Below, piece after piece: positions 25,684 to 33,052 of a stretch of DNA of 48,106 bases; the stretch's first letter is position 1; the number at the start of each line of letters is the position of its first letter. The notes under the pieces are model-generated. The model saw only the letters and a list, made by a program, of their open reading frames with translations. It was not told the DNA's origin and made no database searches. Source of the stretch: Haliscomenobacteraceae bacterium (lineage in GTDB: Bacteria; Bacteroidota; Bacteroidia; Chitinophagales; Saprospiraceae); assembly GCA_947501115.1 (NCBI GenBank), contig CANMVX010000027.1, positions 1-48,106 of the forward strand. Reading direction: 5' to 3'. Both the position numbers and the translations under genes were made by a program.

Positions 25684-26652
25684 ATGACAAAAGGTAATAA
25701 AAAATTAGCCATCCTACATTTTCTGGTTATAGTTTTATCTACTCAGATTTTTGGACAAAATACTTTGACAAAGGAAATTCTTTGGACAACAGATTGGAGT
25801 CCTAACGGAAAGTATATTGCCATTGGAGGTAATGTTGACTCTTTAAAAATCTACAATAAAGGAAATCTAAAAATACAAAAGTCCATTCCAGTTAAGAATA
25901 CAATCACACGTATTAAATGGCATCCTTCAATCAATATTATTGCTGTAACGACACAAATGTCAAATGAAAAATCTTTTATTTTCAATTTCGAGACAAATGA
26001 AAAAATTGAATTAAGTGGTATCTCACCAGATGGGGCAAGGGGAATTGATTGGAATTATACAGGCGAATATTTAGCTGTAGCAGACAATGATGGACAAATA
26101 TTGCTTTACGACATCAACGGTAAATTATTAAGAAAATTTGTAAATGAAGTTAACTTAACCAAAGCAATTACTGCTCTTGATTGGCATTCTAAAAAAAATA
26201 TTCTTACAACCGTAACTGACAAAATTCGTTTTTTTGATATTGAAGGAAATTTACTAAAATCAATAAGGCATAGACAGGAAAATGTAATGTTGTTAAGTAT
26301 TGCTTGGCACAAAACAGGTGACTTTTTTGTAACTGGAGATTACGGAGACGAAAAAGACAAATCATTACTTCAATACTGGAGTGAAACAGGCGAACTTTTA
26401 AAAACCATTGACATCAGCAAAGGGGAATATAGAAATTTGGCTTGGAATGCAAAAGGTGACAGACTTGCATCAGCAAGTGACGCTTTAAGAATATGGGACA
26501 TAAAGGGAAACCTTATTTCAGAAGGTAATTCCAAAGACTATTTATGGGGAGTTTCCTGGAATGAAAAAGGGAATAGAATTATTACATCAAGTATGGAACA
26601 AAGAATAATTCTTTGGAATAAAAAAGCGGAAAGAATAATGACATTAGAATAA
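25684..26652 (+). CDS. Exported WD40-like beta-propeller protein
   Basis: A 322-residue protein with a signal peptide (residues 1-25, ending IFG-Q). Repeated blades follow the pattern W-h-x-x-G-x-h-h-A...h-x-h-W/Y (TTDWSPNGKYIAIGG, IDWNYTGEYLAVADNDG, LDWHSKKNILTTV, IAWHKTGDFFVTGD, LAWNAKGDRLASASD, VSWNEKGNRIITSS), giving about seven blades. WD40 propellers are binding platforms without catalysis. It stands alone between structured intergenic elements (25548-25621 and copy B at 26668), so no partner is apparent. Confidence 0.85.
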   Translation: MTKGNKKLAILHFLVIVLSTQIFGQNTLTKEILWTTDWSPNGKYIAIGGNVDSLKIYNKGNLKIQKSIPVKNTITRIKWHPSINIIAVTTQMSNEKSFIFNFETNEKIELSGISPDGARGIDWNYTGEYLAVADNDGQILLYDINGKLLRKFVNEVNLTKAITALDWHSKKNILTTVTDKIRFFDIEGNLLKSIRHRQENVMLLSIAWHKTGDFFVTGDYGDEKDKSLLQYWSETGELLKTIDISKGEYRNLAWNAKGDRLASASDALRIWDIKGNLISEGNSKDYLWGVSWNEKGNRIITSSMEQRIILWNKKAERIMTLE

Positions 26653-26667
26653 AGGACGGCCACTAAC

Positions 26668-26806
26668 AGCCAGCGTTTCGTGATGGCTGAAGGCCAAGCC
26701 ATGAAACTCCGGTTAAACGGAACCGGTTAAGCGCGCTATAAAAGTGTTATGGATTTTTCGTATTGGGTTTTATTACTTAATAGGAATTTCGTTCATGGGC
26801 GTTGCG
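26668..26806. repeat. 139-bp structured intergenic repeat, copy B
   Basis: Second copy of the element at 23482-23620, in the same orientation and of exactly the same length, about 88% identical by eye. Both stems (CCGGTT/AACCGG and AGCCA/TGGCT) are preserved. It begins 16 bases after the WD40-like gene. The rest of the gap to 26969 shows no gene. Confidence 0.8.
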
Positions 26807-26969
26807 TATTTTGATTTAAGTAAGCTTAAACCAAGAAGAACTTACCGAAAAAACAGTCACCAAAAAAAGTTACATATAGAGCGTCGAACATGGTTAAGGA
26901 AAACAATTAAATATTTCAAATAGATAAAAGTCATAATATTATACCTATCCCAAAAGTTAACTTTCGTCC

Positions 26970-27665
26970 TTATGGTAATTCAACTTGTCCATGCTTTTTT
27001 ATGATTATATAATCTACTGTTAGTACTAATATTTTTGGAAGCAAAAGCATTGTAAAAAATGCCAGATAAGAAATAGTTACTTCCGGTGTTGGTATGGCAA
27101 GTTTGAAAATATGATTACCATTAGCTGTGTCAGGGAAAATATAGTTTTGAGTTAAATTCCAGCCAAAATGAATAGCGAAAGGGATAAGTATTGAATAAGT
27201 TTTTGCATAAGAAAAAGCTAATAATAGACCCATTGCAAATGTAAAGGTGAATATTATAATCATTTGTGTCAAGTTTCCCCAAACTCCAGCATTAAACCAA
27301 TGTAAAACGGCAAAAAAGAGAGAAGTAATAACTATAGCTTTTGTCTGTCCGGCTTTTTTAATAAGAATATAAAGTAATGCCCCTCTGCAAATCAATTCTT
27401 CTGTCAAAACACTTCTAAACTGATACCAGGTTTCCAATAAAACGGAACTTATAGTCAATGAAGGTGTTAAAACATATACTTCTTCAGCAATATACATTCT
27501 TAGCAAAAAAGAAGATGCAGAGATTATGCTGGAAAATATAAATAGAATTAAAAAATATTTCAGTCTTTCTTTTGTAGGAGTCAACCCCAAAACAGTTAAG
27601 TTGCTTTTTGTAAAAAGCCAGATTAAAAGCCAGGAAATTAAAATAATTCCAATGAGTTGTAACAT
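26970..27665 (-). CDS. CPBP-family intramembrane metalloprotease
   Basis: A 231-residue membrane protein with about seven hydrophobic segments. The three CPBP (CAAX protease/bacteriocin-processing) motifs are present: EELICRG (EExxxR), FAVLHW (FxxxH) and HFGWN (HxxxN). These residues form the intramembrane active site. Bacterial members process prenylated or peptide substrates, or confer self-immunity to bacteriocins. It is the only minus-strand gene in the 19-32 kb block and has no evident operon partner. Confidence 0.88.
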   Translation of the reverse strand: MLQLIGIILISWLLIWLFTKSNLTVLGLTPTKERLKYFLILFIFSSIISASSFLLRMYIAEEVYVLTPSLTISSVLLETWYQFRSVLTEELICRGALLYILIKKAGQTKAIVITSLFFAVLHWFNAGVWGNLTQMIIIFTFTFAMGLLLAFSYAKTYSILIPFAIHFGWNLTQNYIFPDTANGNHIFKLAIPTPEVTISYLAFFTMLLLPKILVLTVDYIIIKKHGQVELP

Positions 27666-27974
27666 GTCTCAATATATATTAAGGTGTTTTTAAATTCCAT
27701 TTAGCAATTCTTCCAATGATAGTAAAGGTAAGTGGATATTTTTCTTGGCTTATAATAATCCGGAACTGAAAAAAAATTCATAATCCTAGATTATTGTTTT
27801 ACCCTATAGATAAAAAGACCATTTTTATCAAAAAACAGATACCTGAAACTACTGATACAAATTAAGATTATTTAAATTTGGTTGTCGGATTTAGTTGTAA
27901 TTTGTTGAAAATAATTGTAGGATCGCGTTGGCTCATAACCAATTCTTTGGACTGTAAGTGTTAAAGGAGTTAAA

Positions 27975-28001
27975 AAACCGTTTAGCAACCCTAAGCGGTT
28001 T
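27975..28001 (+). terminator. Hairpin terminator in the 27666-28186 gap, with no gene in front of it
   Basis: An 11-bp stem with one G-T pair (arms 27975-27985 and 27991-28001), a CAACC loop and a following ATTTTTAT form a good plus-strand terminator. No plus-strand gene lies upstream within 1.3 kb, so it may end a lost gene or a small RNA. The rest of the gap is AT-rich and featureless to me. Confidence 0.6.
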
Positions 28002-28186
28002 TGGCATTTTTATAGGCTTCCTATTCTATCAATTTTTTTTGTTGGTATGATTTATTCTATGAAAAAGCAGTGCATAGCATTAAATACTTATCTTGTTAAA
28101 AGAATTTTACAATATAGGGACACCAAAAAGAAATAAATCTTTGCTTATAACGAAAAGACATAAGAGCAAATCTCAACCTTTTAAAA

Positions 28187-29233
28187 ATGAATTACCAGGA
28201 GGAAATAAATTTGGAATTCACGCTGAAAAATTCACAAAAAGACGAATGGATTTCTTACATGGCATCTCGTCCAGATGATTTTCCTGAACTTATTGAACTT
28301 TCCATTTCCGACAAACAACCTTATTCGTGGCGTGCCGCCTGGTTGTTATCGAGTTGTATGAACAACAATGACCCGCGAGTAAAAAGTCATATACAAAAGA
28401 TTATCAATCTATTACCTACCATAGAAAATAGCCAGCAGCGTGCATTGTTAAAAGTTTTGGAGAAAATGGAAATAGTACCTGAATATGAAGGACCGCTATT
28501 TGACACTTGCACAATCATCTGGAAAAATATACATAATACTGCCACACTTCGTTTTCAGGCATTCAAAATAATGGTCGCTATTTCAAAAAAGTATCCGGAT
28601 CTTTCAAATGAAATAATATTATTGACCGATCCATATTACATAGACAATCTTTCATACGTAGTAAGGAAATCGGTCTTTACACTAATGACAGATACAAAAC
28701 CCAAACTTATAAAAACGATTTATCAAGAGGATATTAATTTAGAATTCACGCTGAAAAATTCGCATAAAAACGATTGCCTTTCATATATAACATCACACCA
28801 GGAAGATTTTCCAGAGCTTATTGAACTTTCCATTTCAGACAAGCAACCTTATTCGTGGCGAGCCGCCTGGTTGTTGTCGAATTGTATGGACAACAATGAC
28901 CAACGAGTAAAAAGATACCTACAAAAGATTATAGATATATTACCAGCCAGGCAAAATAGCCAGCAGTGGTCATTATTAAAAGTTTTGCAACGAATAGAAA
29001 TAGAGCCTGAATATGAGGGTCAGCTATTTGACACTTGCACAATCATCTGGAAAAATATAAATAATAAACCTTTTACTCGTTTTCAGGCATTCAAAATAAT
29101 GGTCGCTATTTTAAAAAAGTATCCAGATCTTTCAAATGAAATAAAATTATTGACAGATCCTTATTTCACTGATAATCTATCAGATAATTCAAGAAAATCA
29201 GTCTTTAAGCTAATGGTAAATCCCTATAAATAA
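28187..29233 (+). CDS. Helical-repeat protein made of two tandem copies of a 176-residue unit
   Basis: A 348-residue soluble protein of unknown function, predicted to be all-helical and HEAT-like. Residues 3-178 and 179-348 are two copies of one unit; long stretches are identical (ISDKQPYSWRAAWLLS, LFDTCTIIWKNI, RFQAFKIMVAI), and the DNA is similarly conserved with a 528-bp period (28193 to 28721). This points to a recent internal duplication. I recall single-unit homologues of about 170 residues in Bacteroidota, but cannot give them a role. There is no signal peptide. A GTG/TTG start further upstream is not supported. Confidence 0.75.
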   Translation: MNYQEEINLEFTLKNSQKDEWISYMASRPDDFPELIELSISDKQPYSWRAAWLLSSCMNNNDPRVKSHIQKIINLLPTIENSQQRALLKVLEKMEIVPEYEGPLFDTCTIIWKNIHNTATLRFQAFKIMVAISKKYPDLSNEIILLTDPYYIDNLSYVVRKSVFTLMTDTKPKLIKTIYQEDINLEFTLKNSHKNDCLSYITSHQEDFPELIELSISDKQPYSWRAAWLLSNCMDNNDQRVKRYLQKIIDILPARQNSQQWSLLKVLQRIEIEPEYEGQLFDTCTIIWKNINNKPFTRFQAFKIMVAILKKYPDLSNEIKLLTDPYFTDNLSDNSRKSVFKLMVNPYK

Positions 29234-29617
29234 TATAATTACGCTGCTCCTTATTACATTTAGAAATGAATTAAAAGGGCTCTTGATTCCACTTTTAGCA
29301 GTTACAATTAATTCCGGCTCGATTTATCATCCATTGAAAGACAAATTAAGGAACCAACAAATCTAATTTTTATTTTATGTATTGGCATTTCCATCATCGC
29401 ATAGCCTATAAAATACCGCACCTCATTCTCTTAAAACGAATGTAATACCTATTCTCAGTTTTAAATTATTATTAAGGGTAATTAGACGACATAGCTTACT
29501 CAAGGCATTTTTAAAAATAGAATTAAATTTGTGAAACATTCTCATTATTCTGATTTAATTTGTATAAAAATGTAATATTTGCATTAAATTTACAGAATTA
29601 CCTCAAAAATATAAACA
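29234..29617. other. 384-base intergenic stretch before the AbiL-like pair
   Basis: AT-rich with no open frame of note. An imperfect Bacteroidota -7 element (AATATTTG, near 29573-29580) about 38 bases before the ATPase start is the only candidate promoter. I see no repeat or RNA gene. Confidence 0.35.
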
Positions 29618-30883
29618 ATGATAGTTCAATTTACCGTTGGAAATTTTCTTTCGTTTAATGCAAAACAGGTGCTAAATCTTGAAGCCAAGGGCATCTCCGA
29701 ATTAAAAACAAATATATGCACATTCAAAGCCGAAAAAATCCTTCGTTCAATGGTAATCTATGGCGCAAATTCAAGTGGAAAAAGCAACTTAATTAAGGCG
29801 TTGGAAAGAATGCGTGAAGTCGTTTTGTCTTCCGTTCGATTAAACGATTCTGACGAATTAGAATACAGCCCATTTTTACTATCTATTGAAACCGACAGTC
29901 TTCCTACTTTTTTTGAAATTATTTTTTGGAAAGAGTCGATAAGATACAGGTATGGCTTTGAATATAATTTGAGACAAATTGAAAACGAGTGGCTCTTTGC
30001 TGGTAAATCTGAGAAGAGTGAAAAAACTCTTTTTATAAGAACAATAGAGGGGATTGCTGTAGATGCAAAATATAAGGAAGGCGTAGGAATCGAATCTAAA
30101 ACAAACAACAATAGATTGTTTGTTTCTCTGGTTGCTCAATTAGGAGGACCTATTTCAAAACAAATTTTAGAATTTTTCAAAAATTACAATGTTCTTTCAG
30201 GACTTGATCACAACGATTATAAGGGTTTTACGACAAGAATGCTGCATAAAAATTTAAATGGTTGTGAAGAATCTTTGGAATTATATCAAAAATTAAAATT
30301 AGGATTTCAAGACATTAAAGCTATAGAATCTGACTTCAACCTGTCAGAAATTCCTGAAAACCTAAAAGATGAACTTAGAATAAAATTAGTTAAGGACTTA
30401 ACTGGAAAAAGAAACATAAGCCTTAAAACGGTTCATAATAAGTATGACAAACAAGGAGAAATTGTAGATTTTGTTCTTTTTGATAAATTAAAAAATGAAT
30501 CAGAAGGGACAAACAAAATTATTGATCTTTCGGGACCTATTTTTGATACTTTGAAATTTGGGAAAGCACTAATTATTGATGAGTTAGACGCTAAATTACA
30601 CCCGCTTATTACCATGCGAATAGTTGAACTTTTCAACAGTCCAATTTCAAATACCAAAAATGCACAATTGATTTTTGCAACCCACGACACAAATTTACTA
30701 GGTGAAGAACTTTTCAGAAGAGACCAAATTTGGTTTACAGAAAAAGATGAACGTGAACAGACAGAATTATATTCTCTTTACGACTTTAATTTGCCAGACG
30801 GCTCCAAAGTGAGAAACGATTCAAACCTTGAGAAAAATTACATAAGAGGCAGGTATGGAGCGATTCCATTTATAACAAATTAA
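29618..30883 (+). CDS. AbiLi/RloA-like AAA ATPase
   Basis: A 421-residue ABC/SMC-type ATPase. The N-terminal strand VQFTVGNFLSF leads to Walker A GANSSGKS (residues 49-56). Near the C-terminus, KALIIDELDAKLHP is Walker B, and LIFATHDTNLL is the switch histidine region. There is no nuclease domain in this polypeptide. The next gene encodes an RloB-type TOPRIM-like protein 11 bases downstream, so the pair resembles AbiL (AbiLi plus AbiLii), a lactococcal abortive-infection system, and the ATPase-nuclease logic of OLD and PARIS defences. A role as phage sensor or motor is inferred. Confidence 0.82.
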   Translation: MIVQFTVGNFLSFNAKQVLNLEAKGISELKTNICTFKAEKILRSMVIYGANSSGKSNLIKALERMREVVLSSVRLNDSDELEYSPFLLSIETDSLPTFFEIIFWKESIRYRYGFEYNLRQIENEWLFAGKSEKSEKTLFIRTIEGIAVDAKYKEGVGIESKTNNNRLFVSLVAQLGGPISKQILEFFKNYNVLSGLDHNDYKGFTTRMLHKNLNGCEESLELYQKLKLGFQDIKAIESDFNLSEIPENLKDELRIKLVKDLTGKRNISLKTVHNKYDKQGEIVDFVLFDKLKNESEGTNKIIDLSGPIFDTLKFGKALIIDELDAKLHPLITMRIVELFNSPISNTKNAQLIFATHDTNLLGEELFRRDQIWFTEKDEREQTELYSLYDFNLPDGSKVRNDSNLEKNYIRGRYGAIPFITN

Positions 30884-30894
30884 TTTCTTTGGTT

Positions 30895-31599
30895 ATGGCT
30901 CGAACAATTAAGATTGATAACGCTTTACAGAAGCGATTTGCAAAACAAGCAAAAAAAAGCACACCGAGGGAACTTGTAACTTATTTTTTAATTTTATGTG
31001 AAGGTGAAAAAACTGAGCCGAATTATTTCAAATCATTTCCTAAGAAAGTTGGTAAAATTATATATGACATTGAATTCGAAGGAGGCGGAATCAGTACAAT
31101 AAAGGTTGTTGAAAAAGCAATAGAACTTAGAGATAAGTCGAAACAAAAATATGATAGGGTTTGGGCGGTTTTTGATAGGGATAGCTTTAAAGCAAACTCT
31201 TTTAATAGTGCTATTTTAAAAGCAAGAGCAAATGACATTAAATGTGCCTGGAGTAATGAAGCGTTTGAATTGTGGTATTTACTGCACTTTCATAATCGTG
31301 TAACTGCAATGAATCGAACAGAATACGAAAAAGCCATTGAGGAAGCAGTTAATGGAAAATTAGGTAAAAAGACATTTGAATACAAAAAAAATTCAACCGC
31401 AATGTATGCTCTTTTGAATAAAATAGGTAATCAAGAATTAGCCATTAAATGGGCCAGGGAACTGGCTGCTACTTTATTAGGCGAGCAATTTGCTAATTAC
31501 AATCCGCAAACCATGGTATTCAAACTGGTAGAAGAACTTAACGGAAAATCAGAAGAACTCAATGCTGAACTTATTAACAAATATGAACAAGGAAAATAA
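30895..31599 (+). CDS. RloB-family TOPRIM-like protein (AbiLii-like)
   Basis: A protein of about 234 residues. LILCEGEKTEPNYFKSF near residue 32 supplies the conserved Glu of a TOPRIM-like fold, and RVWAVFDRD supplies the DxD-type acidic pair. CAWSNEAFELWYLLHF is a strong RloB signature. ATG 30895 is preferred; a TTG at 30889 would add two residues. The gene follows the ATPase by 11 bases. In AbiL-type systems this subunit is the probable effector nuclease, released or activated by the ATPase on infection. No methylase or hsd gene is nearby, despite the name 'restriction-linked ORF'. Confidence 0.83.
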   Translation: MARTIKIDNALQKRFAKQAKKSTPRELVTYFLILCEGEKTEPNYFKSFPKKVGKIIYDIEFEGGGISTIKVVEKAIELRDKSKQKYDRVWAVFDRDSFKANSFNSAILKARANDIKCAWSNEAFELWYLLHFHNRVTAMNRTEYEKAIEEAVNGKLGKKTFEYKKNSTAMYALLNKIGNQELAIKWARELAATLLGEQFANYNPQTMVFKLVEELNGKSEELNAELINKYEQGK

Positions 31600-31651
31600 A
31601 AGCAGAGCCATCAAGAGCACTTGCCTTTTTTACATTTTTTAAAAAAAACTT

Positions 31652-31879
31652 ATGACCGCACAAGAACTCATACAACTCCTACAAGCCCTTCCTCCACATA
31701 CCAAAATTGTTGTACGGGGCTATGAAGATGGCTACAATGATATTTTACGATTGAACGAGGTAAAAATAAAACCCAAAGCCGATGCCGAATGGTATTATGG
31801 GGAATATATAGATACTAATGATGCAGAGGCAACGCTTGCGATTGACCTATTTGGCGTAAACCAACTGGCTAAAGATTGA
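31652..31879 (+). CDS. Small conserved hypothetical protein behind the AbiL-like pair
   Basis: A 75-residue acidic protein (TAQELIQLLQALPPHTKIVV, then RGYEDGYNDILRL, EWYYGEYID). The start of a helix-strand domain and the GYEDGYND motif look conserved, and I recall similar short proteins in other Bacteroidota without known role. It lies 52 bases after RloB on the same strand, so it may be co-transcribed. There is no signal or membrane segment. Its length and acidity would suit an inhibitor or antitoxin-like part, but that is conjecture. Confidence 0.6.
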   Translation: MTAQELIQLLQALPPHTKIVVRGYEDGYNDILRLNEVKIKPKADAEWYYGEYIDTNDAEATLAIDLFGVNQLAKD

Positions 31880-32048
31880 TTTGATATAATTTTGTTAGCC
31901 TGAAATTGGGAAAAAATTAATTTGGTAGGGTCGAATTACATTTACCCTCCTGTATTAAAACACCTACAACGTTAGATTACAAGCCAATATGGATATGAAA
32001 AGTATAAAACAAACACCGGACAGCATCAAAGGCAAAGATTTTTTAATA

Positions 32049-32375
32049 TCATTTTCCTTTACACAATTTTAAATTTCTTTCCAATTCTCTAATTTTCAAT
32101 TCCTTATCCACCAAGGAATCCTTTAAAGACTCATTATCTAATAGTAATTTCCTATAAGTATCTTTGTCAACCGTCTCCGAAGGGAGAACTACAGCCTCTT
32201 TTTCCAGCGTATCTACTTTGGTTGGCGAAATAAGTGACGATTGACCTTTGACTAATTTTTTTAATTCCTCAATGCCATCTTTTCCATTATAATAAGAGGC
32301 AATCACGTAGGCCAAAGGAACTAAAATGACCATTATAAGTATAAATCGAGTAAAACCTGTAACTTTGAAGCGCAT
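32049..32375 (-). CDS. Small membrane-anchored coiled-coil protein
   Basis: A 108-residue protein with one N-terminal transmembrane helix (about residues 10-30; FILIMVILVPLAYVIASYY). A polar linker and a C-terminal heptad-rich helix (RKLLLDNESLKDSLVDKELK) follow, likely a coiled coil facing the periplasm. I do not recognise a family. It is downstream of the lipoprotein gene but separated from it by a terminator (32422-32460), so it has its own transcription or depends on read-through. Confidence 0.6.
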   Translation of the reverse strand: MRFKVTGFTRFILIMVILVPLAYVIASYYNGKDGIEELKKLVKGQSSLISPTKVDTLEKEAVVLPSETVDKDTYRKLLLDNESLKDSLVDKELKIRELERNLKLCKGK

Positions 32376-32421
32376 AATCTATAATTTTATGCAAATATAG
32401 TAAGTTACAAGAAAGAAAAAG

Positions 32422-32460
32422 GCCAGGAGATAAATGAATTTACTTCATTTAAATCCTGGC
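32422..32460 (-). terminator. Terminator after the receptor-lipoprotein operon
   Basis: GCCAGGA (32422-32428) pairs with TCCTGGC (32454-32460), and an inner AAATGAA/TTCATTT stem extends the hairpin. On the minus strand it is followed by CCTTTTTCTTTC, a T-rich tail. It ends the operon 12 bases after the lipoprotein stop. Confidence 0.8.
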
Positions 32461-32471
32461 AAAAAGCAGCG

Positions 32472-33017
32472 TTAATTTATCGTTACAGGAAAAGTTACCT
32501 CTACATCTGTTTCTCCGGTGGAACATGGTGTAGAGGCTTTTTTGTCAGGCGTATGCTTCAGACTTACCTTGATACTTCCATTTCCAGCTGTGGTAGTTTT
32601 AATGGTACCCGCAAGGCCCAATGGATTTTTCTTTTTATCCTGATCGGTAATCTGAACGGCTGGCGCACTACCCGAAACGGCATAACAAACCAAATGATCA
32701 TTACTTTCCTTCAGGATTTCCGCTGTAATATTTTCAACAGGAGACTTGGATTCATCCAAAAAGGACGTGGAAATGGTATAACTTGTGTTTGCAGCCAAAA
32801 CAATAGATTCAATTACTGGAGCTAATCCTCCCGCACCATCCTTATCGGTCCATTTGAATGATTTGGCAGCACCTGATGCCGGTGTAAAAGTGATGCTTAC
32901 TGTGGTAATCAATTCCGATTCATTATCAGGATCTCCTGTGGTATCTTTCTCACAAGAAAAGGAAATGAAAGCTAAAAAAGCAAAGAAAAAAAAGGTAGAA
33001 AAAAGATGATTTTTCAT
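32472..33017 (-). CDS. Lipoprotein linked to the TonB receptor
   Basis: A 181-residue lipoprotein. The signal peptide ends at a lipobox-like FISFSC (Cys at about residue 22), followed by acidic residues. The mature part is beta-rich (VSITFTPASGAAKSFKWTDK, VCYAVSGSAPAVQI). The gene starts 35 bases after the TonB-dependent receptor and shares its operon. Small lipoproteins of this kind often sit next to metal-uptake receptors in Bacteroidota and may present the ligand at the outer membrane. The precise function is not known. Confidence 0.72.
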   Translation of the reverse strand: MKNHLFSTFFFFAFLAFISFSCEKDTTGDPDNESELITTVSITFTPASGAAKSFKWTDKDGAGGLAPVIESIVLAANTSYTISTSFLDESKSPVENITAEILKESNDHLVCYAVSGSAPAVQITDQDKKKNPLGLAGTIKTTTAGNGSIKVSLKHTPDKKASTPCSTGETDVEVTFPVTIN

Positions 33018-33052
33018 TTTAAATATATATTGACAAGGTTAACAATCGTCAT

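Noticed and set aside
20643-26806. A classical integron cassette array.
   Set aside because: The repeats lack the GTTRRRY/RYYYAAC core pairs of attC sites and no IntI-like integrase is present; kept only as a cassette-like hypothesis.
27928-27942. TTGG-CTCATAA-CCAA looks like the anticodon arm of a tRNA-Met (CAT).
   Set aside because: The flanks do not give an acceptor stem, D arm or a GGTTCGA-type T arm, so it is a chance hairpin or unrecognisable remnant.
28093-28278. A 61-codon frame overlapping the start of the duplicated helical protein.
   Set aside because: Different frame, TTG start, no motif; the 28187 frame has internal repeats showing it is the coding one.
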